From the NCBI RefSeq assembly GCF_004297405.1, contig NZ_SCVC01000021.1, positions 372,001-436,000 of the forward strand: 64,000 bases of DNA, in the 5' to 3' direction. Position 1 is the stretch's first letter. Every line of letters starts with the position of its first letter. Positions 34,026 to 42,909 of this stretch are shown one piece after another. Below the pieces are notes generated by a model. That model ran no database searches. It was not told where the DNA came from and saw nothing but the letters and a program-made list of their open reading frames with translations. The stretch comes from Reyranella sp. GTDB lineage: Bacteria > Pseudomonadota > Alphaproteobacteria > Reyranellales > Reyranellaceae. A program made the translations under genes and the position numbers.

Positions 34026-34055
34026 TTGTCGTTTCCCGGTTTTCAGCGCGATAAT
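34026..34055 (+). promoter_or_regulatory. Probable sigma-70-type promoter for the Fe3+/phosphonate-type importer
   Basis: TTGTCG (34026-34031) and GATAAT (34050-34055) are separated by 18 bases and stand 31 bases upstream of the ATG at 34086, leaving room for a start near 34062 and the GGGGGAGGGG ribosome site. This is one of the better -35/-10 pairs visible in the window. Confidence 0.45.
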
Positions 34056-34085
34056 GTAGAGTTCGGGGTTCAGGGGGAGGGGCAA

Positions 34086-35090
34086 ATGACGGTCGCGACG
34101 CGCGCACTCGCAATACTCGGTTTGATCTTGACGGTTCTGCTGCCCGGCGTTGCTGCGGCGCAGAAGAAGGTCGTGGTCTACACATCGAACGAAAGCACGC
34201 TGAACGATCTCGTGTTCGGCGCCTTCACCAAGGAAACCGGCATCGCCGTCGAACCGGTCGTCGCCGGCTCGGGCGTCGTGATCCGGCGCTTGCAGGCGGA
34301 GAAGGATCGGCCGCTGGGTGATATCGTCTGGGGCGTGAGCCGTTCGCTGCTGCAAACGAACAAGGCTCTGTTCTCGCCTTACGTATCCAAGAACAAGGAC
34401 GCCATCCCGGTCGAGTATCGCGATCCGACCGACCTCTGGATCGGCAATAACCTTCATCTGCTGGTCATTCTTCAGAACACCAAGATCCTTCCGGCAGACC
34501 AGGGTCCCAAGGGCTGGAACGACCTGCTCGACCCGAAATGGAAGGGCAAGATCGCCTTCACCGATCCGGCGAATTCGGGTTCGGCCTATGCGACCGTCAC
34601 CATGCTGGTCGACTTGTGGGGCGGCGGTGATGCGGGATGGAAGAAGGTCGGGGCGCTGTTCAGGAACCTCAAGGTGTTGAACCGCTCGTCGCTGGTCTTC
34701 CAGGGCGTCGGTAACGGCGAGTACCCATTGGGCATCTCGCTCGAATATGCCGGGCCGATGTGGGCCTCGGGCGGCGCGCCAGTGAAGGCGATCTATCCCA
34801 ACGACGGCACTATCGCCTCGATGGAAGGCGTTGCCATCATCAAGAACGGCCCCGATCCCGAAGAAGCGAAGGCGTTCGTGGACTTCGTGAACCGCAAGGA
34901 CGTGCGCGAGATGATCCTGAAGGCGACCTTCCGCCGGCCGACGCGCACCGATCTCGACCTGTCGAGCCTGCCCGGCGGCTTGCCGTCGCTCCAGCAGGTC
35001 AAGATGCTCGATTACAAAGAGGATGCCTGGACCGACAAGCGCAAGGAAACCCTGGAGCGCATCAAAGACCTGATCCAGGAGTCGCGCTGA
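34086..35090 (+). CDS. ABC substrate-binding protein of the Fe3+/2-aminoethylphosphonate type
   Basis: A 334-aa periplasmic receptor with leader 'RALAILGLILTVLLPGVAAAQ' and family blocks 'KVVVYTSNESTLNDLVFGAFTKETGIAVEPVVAGSGVVIRRLQAEKDRPLGDIVWG', 'GPKGWNDLLDPKWKGKIAFTDPANSGSAYATV' and 'GVAIIKNGPDPEEAKAFVDFV'. This group includes iron receptors (FbpA/AfuA) and the PhnS-like phosphonate receptors. The paired Tyr residues that clamp iron in FbpA are not apparent, so a phosphonate or other small anion is favoured. ATG 34086 follows GGGGGAGGGG. ATPase and fused permease follow at once. Confidence 0.88.
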   Translation: MTVATRALAILGLILTVLLPGVAAAQKKVVVYTSNESTLNDLVFGAFTKETGIAVEPVVAGSGVVIRRLQAEKDRPLGDIVWGVSRSLLQTNKALFSPYVSKNKDAIPVEYRDPTDLWIGNNLHLLVILQNTKILPADQGPKGWNDLLDPKWKGKIAFTDPANSGSAYATVTMLVDLWGGGDAGWKKVGALFRNLKVLNRSSLVFQGVGNGEYPLGISLEYAGPMWASGGAPVKAIYPNDGTIASMEGVAIIKNGPDPEEAKAFVDFVNRKDVREMILKATFRRPTRTDLDLSSLPGGLPSLQQVKMLDYKEDAWTDKRKETLERIKDLIQESR

Positions 35091-35092
35091 GC

Positions 35093-36085
35093 GTGACTGG
35101 CATCGTTATCGCAGGCGCGACCCGGTCGTTTGGCACTGTCCGCGCCGTCGATGGGGTGAACCTCACCGTCGGCGACAGTGAGTTCTTCACCCTGCTGGGC
35201 CCGTCAGGCTGCGGCAAGACCACTCTATTGCGCATGATCGCCGGCTTCTGCGAGCTCGACGCTGGCGAGATTCGGTTTGGCGACAAACGCATCGACCGGC
35301 TGCCAGCGCACACGCGCAACATCGGCATGGTGTTTCAGAACTACGCGGTGTTTCCCAACCTCACCGTGGCGGGCAATGTCGCCTATGGCCTGAAGGCCCG
35401 TCGGGTGACTGCTGCCGATGTGGCGCGCCGTGTCGACGAGGCCCTCGCCCTGGTGCAACTCGCGGGGTACGGCGAGCGCTGGCCGCACCAACTCTCGGGC
35501 GGCCAGCTCCAGCGCGTCGCCATTGCCCGCGCGCTGGTCATTCGTCCGCAGGTGCTGCTGTTCGACGAACCGCTCAGCAATCTTGACGCTCGGCTCCGGG
35601 TCAGCATGCGTGGCGAGATTCGCGAGCTGCAGAAATCGCTCGGCATTACGGCGATCTACGTCACGCACGACCAGGAAGAGGCGATGTCGGTTTCCGACCG
35701 GATCGCCCTCATGCAGAGTGGCCGGCTGGAGCAGGTCGGCGCTCCGGCGGAGATCTATCGCAATCCCACCTCGCGCTTCGCTGCCGAATTCATGGGAACG
35801 ACGAACCTGGTCGAGGCACGGGCACTCGGCCGCGGGGGCGCGGGCATGATTTCGCTGCGGCCCGAGGCACTGCGCCTCGATGCCGATGCGCCGGCCGGTT
35901 GGCCGCGGCTTGGCGGTTCGGTAGCCCATGTCGAGGTGCTGGGGCCGATCACGCGGTTCGACGTCCGTCTCGGCGACGGTTCGTTACTCAAGGTCGCTGC
36001 CCTCGACGAGCCACACCGCACTTTGACACCAGGCACGTCGGTGACACTGGCCTACGATCCGGCGCGGATCACCGTGCTGCCGTGA
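35093..36085 (+). CDS. ABC transporter ATP-binding protein (FbpC/PotA/PhnT type)
   Basis: A 330-aa ATPase from GTG 35093, two bases after the receptor stop. It has Walker A 'GPSGCGKTT', Q-loop 'FQNYAVFPNLT', signature 'LSGGQLQRVAIARALV', Walker B '[15 protein letters not shown]', H-loop 'VTHDQEEAMSVSDRI', and a C-terminal TOBE domain ('ISLRPEALRLDAD'). It energises the fused permease coded next. An upstream frame running to 34760 is only an out-of-phase reading of the receptor gene. Confidence 0.94.
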   Translation: MTGIVIAGATRSFGTVRAVDGVNLTVGDSEFFTLLGPSGCGKTTLLRMIAGFCELDAGEIRFGDKRIDRLPAHTRNIGMVFQNYAVFPNLTVAGNVAYGLKARRVTAADVARRVDEALALVQLAGYGERWPHQLSGGQLQRVAIARALVIRPQVLLFDEPLSNLDARLRVSMRGEIRELQKSLGITAIYVTHDQEEAMSVSDRIALMQSGRLEQVGAPAEIYRNPTSRFAAEFMGTTNLVEARALGRGGAGMISLRPEALRLDADAPAGWPRLGGSVAHVEVLGPITRFDVRLGDGSLLKVAALDEPHRTLTPGTSVTLAYDPARITVLP

Positions 36086-36095
36086 CGAGATCGTC

Positions 36096-37751
36096 ATGAG
36101 ATTGGCGATCCCGCATCAACAACGCCTGCCACTGGCGATCGCCGCGCTGGGTTTCCTCTTTCTCGGCCTGTTCCTGCTCTATCCGCTGTTCAATGTCTTC
36201 AGCGCCAGCGTGCTGGATGGCGAGGGCGAGAAATTCACTTTCGCCAACTACGTGAAGATCCTCGGCCGGCCATTCTATCGCGGCGCGGTCATCAACACGC
36301 TGACGATCGGTGTTGCCGCCACGATCACCACGATCCTCATCTCCGTGCCGTTCGCCTTTGCGCTGGCTCGTCTGCCGGTGCCGGGCAAGGCCGCGATCAT
36401 CGCGCTCGCGGCCATGCCACTGGTGCTGCCGTCCTTCGTCAGCGCCTATGCGATCGTACTGCTGCTGGGGCGGGCCGGCATCGTGACGCAATGGCTGCAA
36501 TCCTGGGGCATCGGCTTCGGCTCGATTTACGGAGCCGGCGGCATCGTGCTGGTCTACACGCTGACCCTCTATCCCTACGTGCTGCTGCCGACGATGGCGG
36601 CCTTCAAGGCAGTCGATGTTTCTGTCGAGGAAGCCGCACAGAGCCTCGGCTCCTCGCCGCGCCGCACCTTGTGGACGGTGACTTTGCCGATCGTCATTCC
36701 GGCCATCCTGGCAGGCGGCCTGCTGGTCTTCATCGAGACCCTGGAAAATTTCGGTGTGCCCTTCGTGTTGGCCGAGGACATGCCGATCTTCGCCGTCGAA
36801 GCCTTCAAGCTGTTCGTGGGCGAGACGGCGCCGAACCCGTCTTCGGCCGGTGTGTTGGGCGTGCTGCTGATCGCCATGACATCGCTGGTGCTGCTGATCC
36901 AGCGCCGCTTCCTGTCCAGCCGGCGCTTCTCGACGGGCGCACGCTCCGCACCGCCGATTCTGCGCGTGGGGCTGGGCTTGCGCATCCTGGCCACGACCTA
37001 CTGCTGGGCGATCGTGCTCCTGGCGCTGGTGCCGTTCTTCGCCATCGTCGTGCTGTCGTTCATGGAGTTCCGTGGTCCGGTGCTCCATCCCAATTTCAGT
37101 CTGGCCAATTTCACGGCCCTCTTCGAGCGGTCGACCCGGCCGCTCCTGAACACGCTGATGTTCGCCACGCTAGCGGCGGTCGGCGTCACCCTGGTCGGTG
37201 TGCCGATCGCCTATGTCGTGACCCGCATGCGCTCTGCCATGGCCTCCCTGCTTGATGTGATCGCTACCCTGCCGTTTGCGGTGGCGGGCACCGTGCTCGC
37301 CATCGGCTTCGTCGTGTCGTTCAACAGCGGTTGGCTGATTCTGACAGGCGGACCATTCATCATGGTGCTGGTCTATACGGTGCGGAAGGTGCCGTTCGCG
37401 GTGCGCTCCTCGAGCGCGATCCTGCATCAGATCGATCCCTCGCTGGAGGAGGCGTCCATCAGCCTCGGCCGCTCGCCGCTGCAAACTTTTGGCCGCATTC
37501 TGGTGCCACTAATGCTTGGCGGTATCCTGAGCGGCTTCGTGTTGACGTGGGTGACGATCGCCTCGGAGCTCAGCGCGACCGTGGTGCTGTACAGCGGCCA
37601 GTGGAGGACACTGACAGTGGTTATGTTCCAGGCCCTCGAAGGCGGCGGCGGCGGCATCGCAACGGCGGCCGCCTCGACCCTGATCATCGTGACCCTGCTG
37701 CCGATCGCGTTGCTTTATCGGCTGGTGCGCCGCTACGAACTTTCGACGTGA
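36096..37751 (+). CDS. Fused two-domain ABC permease (FbpB/PhnU-like)
   Basis: A 551-aa membrane protein with about twelve hydrophobic segments in two homologous halves. Each carries an EAA coupling loop: 'EEAAQSLGSSPRRTLWTVTLPIVIPA' (about residue 186) and 'EEASISLGRSPLQTFGRILVPLML' (about residue 450). The fusion makes the whole pore from a single gene, as in iron and 2-aminoethylphosphonate importers. Its ATG lies 10 bases after the ATPase stop. It completes a three-gene importer with the two preceding genes. Confidence 0.94.
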   Translation: MRLAIPHQQRLPLAIAALGFLFLGLFLLYPLFNVFSASVLDGEGEKFTFANYVKILGRPFYRGAVINTLTIGVAATITTILISVPFAFALARLPVPGKAAIIALAAMPLVLPSFVSAYAIVLLLGRAGIVTQWLQSWGIGFGSIYGAGGIVLVYTLTLYPYVLLPTMAAFKAVDVSVEEAAQSLGSSPRRTLWTVTLPIVIPAILAGGLLVFIETLENFGVPFVLAEDMPIFAVEAFKLFVGETAPNPSSAGVLGVLLIAMTSLVLLIQRRFLSSRRFSTGARSAPPILRVGLGLRILATTYCWAIVLLALVPFFAIVVLSFMEFRGPVLHPNFSLANFTALFERSTRPLLNTLMFATLAAVGVTLVGVPIAYVVTRMRSAMASLLDVIATLPFAVAGTVLAIGFVVSFNSGWLILTGGPFIMVLVYTVRKVPFAVRSSSAILHQIDPSLEEASISLGRSPLQTFGRILVPLMLGGILSGFVLTWVTIASELSATVVLYSGQWRTLTVVMFQALEGGGGGIATAAASTLIIVTLLPIALLYRLVRRYELST

Positions 37752-37813
37752 TCGCGTGCCAAAGATTGCGGTTCAGGGCATCCTGACGGCCCTGGAAGCG
37801 TTTTGACGGGGCC

Positions 37814-40800
37814 ATGGCCAGAAAAGTGCGGACCCGGATCGTGCTGGCGATCGCTGCGGTACTCGGCGTGCTGGCTCTTGCCGGCGTGGCCGCGCCCCAT
37901 GTGGTGGATGTCGACGCGTACAGGCCAGCCATCGTCCAGGCGGTCAAGGAGGCGACTGGCCGCGAGCTGGTGATCGAAGGCCCTCTGAAGCTCTCGATGT
38001 TTCCGCAGCCGCGTGTCAGCGCGCGCAAGGTCCGCTTCGCCAACGCGCTGGGCACCAAGGGCGCACAGATGGCCGATGTGGAATGGATCGGCGCGTCGCC
38101 GGCCTGGTGGCCGCTGCTGCGGGGTGAATTCGAGGTCGGCCGCCTCACGCTCTACAAGCCGACCATTATCCTGGAAGCTGACGCCGAGGGTCGTCCCAAT
38201 TGGCAGTTCGACCCTGGTGCCGGCGCTGTCCAGCCGGCGGGAGCGCCCAGCGCCGGGTTTCACCTTGCCATTGGTCGCCTGCGGATCGTGCAGGGCACGC
38301 TGACCTACACCATCCCGGCGACCGGCAAGACTCTGACCGCGCAAGGGGTCGATGTAACCGCGTCGGCCGGTTCGCTCGAAGGGCCGTTCACCCTGATCGG
38401 TACGGCGACTGTGAACGGTGTGCCGCTCAGTCTCGATGCGATCGTCGGTGGCCCGACCGAGAAAGGCCATCCTGCAGTGCTGAAGTTCAAGGTCGAGAGC
38501 GGCACTCTGGATTTCGACGGCCGCATCAGTCGCATTGCCGCCGATGCCGAGGTGAACGGCAAGCTGTCCGTGGCGACGGGGGGATTGACCGATTTCGTCA
38601 CCTCGGTGTCGCGCGCCATAGGCCAGGCCCCGCCGGCCATCGCCGCGTCACTGGTAGGCCGATCTACGTTCGACGGAGGCGTTGAACTCAAGGCCGATCG
38701 TCTGGCGCTCACCGACTTCAGGATGTCGATGGGAGGCGATACCGCCTCTGGCAACCTGACTCTCACGGGCGCCGCCGCGCCGTCGATACAGGGCCGCCTG
38801 TCGATGCAGAAGGTTGATGTCGATCGCTGGCTGGAGGTGATGTCCAAGCCGGGGCAACCTCAACCACAGGCCACACCGCCATCGCCAACGCCACCGGTGA
38901 CATCCTTGTCGCCGTTCCCGCCGAAGGTCAGCGTATCCTTGGCGGTGGAGGCCAAGGAGGTGATCTATCGGAAGGGCACGGTACGTGACCTCGACATGGC
39001 CGTCGCGATCAGCCAGGGCATCATCGAGGTCCCCCGGCTCCGCGTTGTCCTGCCGGGCGAAGCCATTCTGCAAGCCAATGCCTCCGCCACGCCTGCTAAA
39101 CCCTCCAAGCCCGGCGCCCCTGCTGGCAAGCCCGCCGCCGATGCTGTCCAGTCCGCCGGCACCATTAGCTTGGTGAGCACGAAGCCGCGCAAGACTCTCG
39201 CCTGGATCGGGATCGACATGTCGGGAGTGCCGGCCGGAAAGCTCCAGACGCTCGGGTTCGATGGCAAGATCGCCTCGACCTCCAACGCCGTGAAGATCGA
39301 CGAACTGGTGCTCGATCTCGATGGTCAGCGCGCGACGGGCAGCGGCAGCATAACTTTTGGCCTGCCGCTCACTGTCGTGTCTATGGTCCAGTTCGATCGA
39401 TTTGATCTCGATGCTTATGTGCCGAAGTCCACTGCAACGGCGCCACCCACTGCACCGCCTGTCGTGCCGGCAACGGTGGCTCCTGCAGTGCCGGCGGTGA
39501 CAGACAAGAGCGCACTGGTCCTGGGAATGAAGGCCAAGGTGGCCAAGCTCGTCTATCGCGGCGAGACGCTGAACGGCGTCGATGCCGATGTGAGTCTTCA
39601 GGGCAACCTTCTGAAGCTGAACGGTCTCAAGGTCGCAGATCTTTTGGGTGCCAAGCTCGACCTCAAGGGGCAGATCGCGGACTTCGGGACGGAGCCGCGC
39701 TTCGACCTCACCTTCACGGCCAACATGCCCGATACCGACAAGCTGCTGATCTATGCCGGCCTGCCGAAGTTCATCAATGGCAAGATCGGCGCGGCGACGG
39801 CAGGCGGCGGAGTGGTCGGCACGATGGACACGGTCGCCGTGCGCAATGCCACTGTCACCATGGCCGGTGCCACGGCGCGGGCCACCGGCTCATTGGTGCT
39901 GGGAGACAATTTCGCCTTCGACTTCCCGAGCTTCGGCCTGCAGGCGCGAGATGCCAGCCAGTTGGTGTCGGTCGCCACAGGGCGCAACCAATCTGGCATT
40001 GGCGGGCTTGAAGCCGCCGGTGCCTTCAAAGGCAATGAGAAGAACGTGTCGTTCGAAGGCAATCTGACCGCAATGCGCACGCCGATGATCGGCCGCATCG
40101 AGGCCAGTTTGGCGGAGCGGCCGAACATCACAGCCAATCTTCGTATTCCGGGAACGCTGGATTTCGACAGCTGGCTGGGTGTCGCTGACGGCGCCCCGCC
40201 ACCACCGCCGGCCGCTGCAGGCAATAGCGGCGAAGCTGCACCGGCTCCGGTGCGGACTGCCCCGGCCCGCGTTGCAACTGGCAAACCGATCGACCTCTCG
40301 GCTTTGCGCGCCTTCGATGCCACGCTCAATCTCGAAACCAGTGCCCTCGAACTCTCGTCGCTCAAGGTCCTCTATGGCGATATGACGGCGAGCCTGCGCA
40401 ACGGCGTCTTCAAGATTTCCAAGCTCACCGGCCAGTTCTATGGCGGCGCCGTTGATTTTGTCGGCACAGTCGATGCCTCGAAAGCGTCAATGTCGATCGA
40501 TCTCACCGGCTCGCTGCAGGGCATCTATCTCGGCGAGCTGCTGCGTGGTGCTGCGAGTACCAGCACCTTCGGTAATGACCATCTGATGGTGGCGGTCGAC
40601 GGCAAGATCAACGTCATGCAGATCGAAGTACATAGCCAAGGCAATTCACCCGAGCAGATCCGCGACTCGCTGACGGGGCGTGGCAAGGTGAGCGGCTATC
40701 TCTATCCCTCGGTCGCCGCGGGATCGTTGGGGCTCGCTTCCTTCGCGACCGGTATCGGCAGCATCTTCAGCACCGAAATGGGATTCGGTTCGGCCGTCCT

Positions 40801-41050
40801 TTCGAGCTTCATCAATGTCCAGAGCAGCGTCGCGGGTGATCTCGATATTTCCAACGGTATGCTCGCCTTGCAGAATCATACGGTGCAGGGGCAGAACGCC
40901 GTGGCGCTGATCAACAGTCGCACCAGTCTGACGGCGGCCACGACCGAGACAACGATCTCCCTGGATACCGGATCGCGCGGTTCGATCGACTACGTGATGA
41001 CGGTGAAGGGGCCGGTGTCGTCACCGACGATGAATGTCGGTGGCCGTTAG
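37814..41050 (+). CDS. AsmA family protein
   Basis: A 1078-aa envelope protein of the AsmA family (bridge-like lipid transfer relatives such as TamB/YhdP), thought to affect outer-membrane lipid composition. One N-terminal helix anchors it (residues about 8-27, 'IVLAIAAVLGVLALAGVAAP'), followed by 'VVDVDAYRPAIVQAVKEATGRELVIEGPLKLSMFPQPRVSARKV', the standard AsmA head. Long beta-rich stretches are broken by two Pro/Ala/Thr linkers (about residues 350-370 and 540-555) and a third near 795. The AsmA_2 C-terminal block 'SLTGRGKVSGYLYPSVAAGSL' is also seen. It overlaps the convergent DsbA-type gene by 4 bases. Confidence 0.92.
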   Translation: MARKVRTRIVLAIAAVLGVLALAGVAAPHVVDVDAYRPAIVQAVKEATGRELVIEGPLKLSMFPQPRVSARKVRFANALGTKGAQMADVEWIGASPAWWPLLRGEFEVGRLTLYKPTIILEADAEGRPNWQFDPGAGAVQPAGAPSAGFHLAIGRLRIVQGTLTYTIPATGKTLTAQGVDVTASAGSLEGPFTLIGTATVNGVPLSLDAIVGGPTEKGHPAVLKFKVESGTLDFDGRISRIAADAEVNGKLSVATGGLTDFVTSVSRAIGQAPPAIAASLVGRSTFDGGVELKADRLALTDFRMSMGGDTASGNLTLTGAAAPSIQGRLSMQKVDVDRWLEVMSKPGQPQPQATPPSPTPPVTSLSPFPPKVSVSLAVEAKEVIYRKGTVRDLDMAVAISQGIIEVPRLRVVLPGEAILQANASATPAKPSKPGAPAGKPAADAVQSAGTISLVSTKPRKTLAWIGIDMSGVPAGKLQTLGFDGKIASTSNAVKIDELVLDLDGQRATGSGSITFGLPLTVVSMVQFDRFDLDAYVPKSTATAPPTAPPVVPATVAPAVPAVTDKSALVLGMKAKVAKLVYRGETLNGVDADVSLQGNLLKLNGLKVADLLGAKLDLKGQIADFGTEPRFDLTFTANMPDTDKLLIYAGLPKFINGKIGAATAGGGVVGTMDTVAVRNATVTMAGATARATGSLVLGDNFAFDFPSFGLQARDASQLVSVATGRNQSGIGGLEAAGAFKGNEKNVSFEGNLTAMRTPMIGRIEASLAERPNITANLRIPGTLDFDSWLGVADGAPPPPPAAAGNSGEAAPAPVRTAPARVATGKPIDLSALRAFDATLNLETSALELSSLKVLYGDMTASLRNGVFKISKLTGQFYGGAVDFVGTVDASKASMSIDLTGSLQGIYLGELLRGAASTSTFGNDHLMVAVDGKINVMQIEVHSQGNSPEQIRDSLTGRGKVSGYLYPSVAAGSLGLASFATGIGSIFSTEMGFGSAVLSSFINVQSSVAGDLDISNGMLALQNHTVQGQNAVALINSRTSLTAATTETTISLDTGSRGSIDYVMTVKGPVSSPTMNVGGR

Positions 41051-41718
41051 GCTGCGCGGTTCTTGAGGATGTCCCAGGCCCGGCGGAAGCTGCTGGCCAT
41101 CTCTTCAGCCGGCACGGCGCCGGAAAAGAGCACGTGGCCCTGCAACGCAAAGCTCGGCACGCCCTGGATGCCGGCATTGCGGGCCATCTGGTCGCCGGCC
41201 AACACTTCCTTGCGACCTTGATCGCTTGCCAGCATGGCCAGCACCTCGGCGCGATCGAGGCCGCCTTCGGCGCCGAGGTCTGCGAGGATCTTCGAGTCGC
41301 CGATATCGGCACCCTTGCAGAAGTAACCCTCGAACAGCTCCTCGACGACGGCATCCTGCACGCCCTTCTGGCCTGCGAAGCGGATCAGCCGGTGTGCGTT
41401 TATGGTGTTGGGCGTGCGGACGATCTTCTCGAGGTGGAACTCCAGGCCGACATGCGCGGCTGCCTCGGTGAGGCGCTGGTCGATCTGCCGGGAGCGTTCG
41501 AGGCCACCAAACTTGGCGATGCGATATTTCTCCCGCTCCACGCCTTCGGCGGGCATGTCGGGATTGAGCTGGAACGGATGCCAGGCGACGGCGATCTTGC
41601 AATGGTGTTCGGCCAGGATATCGAGCGCGCGCTCGAGGTGGCGCTTGCCGATGTAGCACCAGGGACAGATCGCGTCGGAGATGACGTCGATGCGGCCGAT
41701 CGGATGGGCCTGATCCAT
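41047..41718 (-). CDS. DsbA family oxidoreductase, FrnE type
   Basis: A 223-aa cytosolic thioredoxin-fold protein with active site 'ISDAICPWCYIGKRHLERAL' (Cys18-Pro-Trp-Cys21) and an inserted helical domain, as in FrnE/polyketide-associated DsbA relatives. The C-terminal 'GIQGVPSFALQGHVLFSGAVPAEEM' holds the cis-Pro loop. It likely acts in disulfide exchange or oxidative stress. No signal peptide. The SDR gene diverges 80 bases away. Confidence 0.93.
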   Translation of the reverse strand: MDQAHPIGRIDVISDAICPWCYIGKRHLERALDILAEHHCKIAVAWHPFQLNPDMPAEGVEREKYRIAKFGGLERSRQIDQRLTEAAAHVGLEFHLEKIVRTPNTINAHRLIRFAGQKGVQDAVVEELFEGYFCKGADIGDSKILADLGAEGGLDRAEVLAMLASDQGRKEVLAGDQMARNAGIQGVPSFALQGHVLFSGAVPAEEMASSFRRAWDILKNRAA

Positions 41719-41798
41719 GGTTGTTTCCTTCCCTATTGCGCTGAATCGTATACCCGCGTCGAATTGGGAGCAATGATCCGAACCCTTTGGAGAGCTTC

Positions 41799-42500
41799 AT
41801 GGACAAGCCGAAATACCGCTCTGCGCTGATCGTGGGCACGGGCCCTGGCCTCAGTGCCTCGCTCGCCCGCCTCTTTGCCCGGAACGGCCTTACTATCGAC
41901 CTTGCAGCTCGCCAGACAGACAAGCTTTCCGCACTTGCGAAGGAAACAGGCGCGGCCGTCCATACCTGCAACGCCGCCGACCCGGGAGATGTTGCCGCCC
42001 TGTTCGGCGCGCTCGATGCTGCCGGCCGGACGCCGGATGTCGTGGTCTACAACGCCAGCAACCGGGTGCGCGCGCCATTCGTCGATTTGGTGCCTGACGA
42101 CGTGAAGCGGGCGATTGAGATCAGCGCCTTCGGCGCCTTCCTCGTCTCCCAGCAGGCGGTGAAGCGCATGCTGCCCAAGCAGCACGGCGCGGTGTTGTTG
42201 TCGGGCGCGACTGCCGGCGTAAAGGGCTTCGCGCTTTCAGCCACCTTCGCCATGGGCAAGTTCGCGTTGCGCGGCCTGGCGCAATCGATGGCGCGCGAGC
42301 TCAGCCCAAAGGGCATCCATGTTGCTCATTTCGTCATCGACGGTGGCATCCGTAGTGCGGCACGGCCGGTGCCAACCGATCGACCGGACAGCCTGCTCGA
42401 TCCCGACGCCATCGCCGAAACTTATTGGGCCGTGCTGCAACAGCATCGCAGCGCCTGGAGTTGGGAGGTCGAGGTGCGGCCGTGGGTCGAAAACTTCTGA
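41799..42500 (+). CDS. Atypical short-chain dehydrogenase/reductase lacking the catalytic Tyr
   Basis: A 233-aa SDR fold: nucleotide loop 'IVGTGPGLSASLARLFARNG', 'DLAARQTDKLSALAKETGA', 'VVYNASN' and 'LLSGATAGVKGFALSATFAMGKFALRGLAQSMARELSPKGIHVAHFVIDGGI'. Ser135 and Lys154 are present, but the catalytic Tyr position is Phe150, as in an atypical SDR group with the 'KGIHVAHFVIDGGI' tail. Reduced or different activity is likely. I use ATG 41799 behind GGAGAG, not TTG 41787. Confidence 0.88.
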   Translation: MDKPKYRSALIVGTGPGLSASLARLFARNGLTIDLAARQTDKLSALAKETGAAVHTCNAADPGDVAALFGALDAAGRTPDVVVYNASNRVRAPFVDLVPDDVKRAIEISAFGAFLVSQQAVKRMLPKQHGAVLLSGATAGVKGFALSATFAMGKFALRGLAQSMARELSPKGIHVAHFVIDGGIRSAARPVPTDRPDSLLDPDAIAETYWAVLQQHRSAWSWEVEVRPWVENF

Positions 42501-42504
42501 ACGC

Positions 42505-42891
42505 TCAGGCAGCCGCGACGATTTCGAGTTCGACGAGCCAGTCGGCAACGAGAGTCTGGACGACAATGGCGGTCGTCGGGACGACACGGCCCTTGAGGGC
42601 GGCGACGCGCGCGTTCTGATTGGCCTCTGCGTAAGACGGGTCACGCAGATAGCTGGTGACCCGGACGATGTTGTCGACCGACATGTCGGCGCTGGCCAGG
42701 ATGGTTCGCAGGTTGGACCAGATCAGCTCGAGCTGATCCGCAAGTGTCTTGCCGGCGATGCCGCGCTCGTCGAGGCCCATCGTGCCGCTGACGTACAGGA
42801 AGCGGCTCGGGTTGCGCACCTCGAGTGCGTGCAGGTAGTCGGGCGTCGCCGGATAGATGCCCGCCTCGGGGCTATGCTGGATCATCTTCAT
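42505..42891 (-). CDS. RidA family protein without the deaminase arginine
   Basis: A 128-aa YjgF/RidA-type protein ('FLYVSGTMGLDERGIAGKTLADQLELIWSNLRTILASADMSVDNIVRVTSYLRD'). Canonical RidA hydrolyses enamine/imine intermediates using an Arg in 'ARSCVEV'. The aligned segment here is 'TTAIVVQTLVADWLVELEI', so the Arg is replaced by Thr. It belongs to a Rid subfamily of unknown chemistry. It probably trimerises in the cytosol. It starts 18 bases after the stop of the HAD gene on the same strand, and its stop is 4 bases from the convergent SDR stop. Confidence 0.9.
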   Translation of the reverse strand: MKMIQHSPEAGIYPATPDYLHALEVRNPSRFLYVSGTMGLDERGIAGKTLADQLELIWSNLRTILASADMSVDNIVRVTSYLRDPSYAEANQNARVAALKGRVVPTTAIVVQTLVADWLVELEIVAAA

Positions 42892-42909
42892 GCGGGCTCC
42901 GATCTCTTC

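Noticed and set aside
34086..37751. Assignment of this importer as a ferric iron transporter
   Set aside because: The paired Tyr ligands of iron receptors are not apparent in the receptor, so I left the substrate open between iron, phosphonate and other small ligands.
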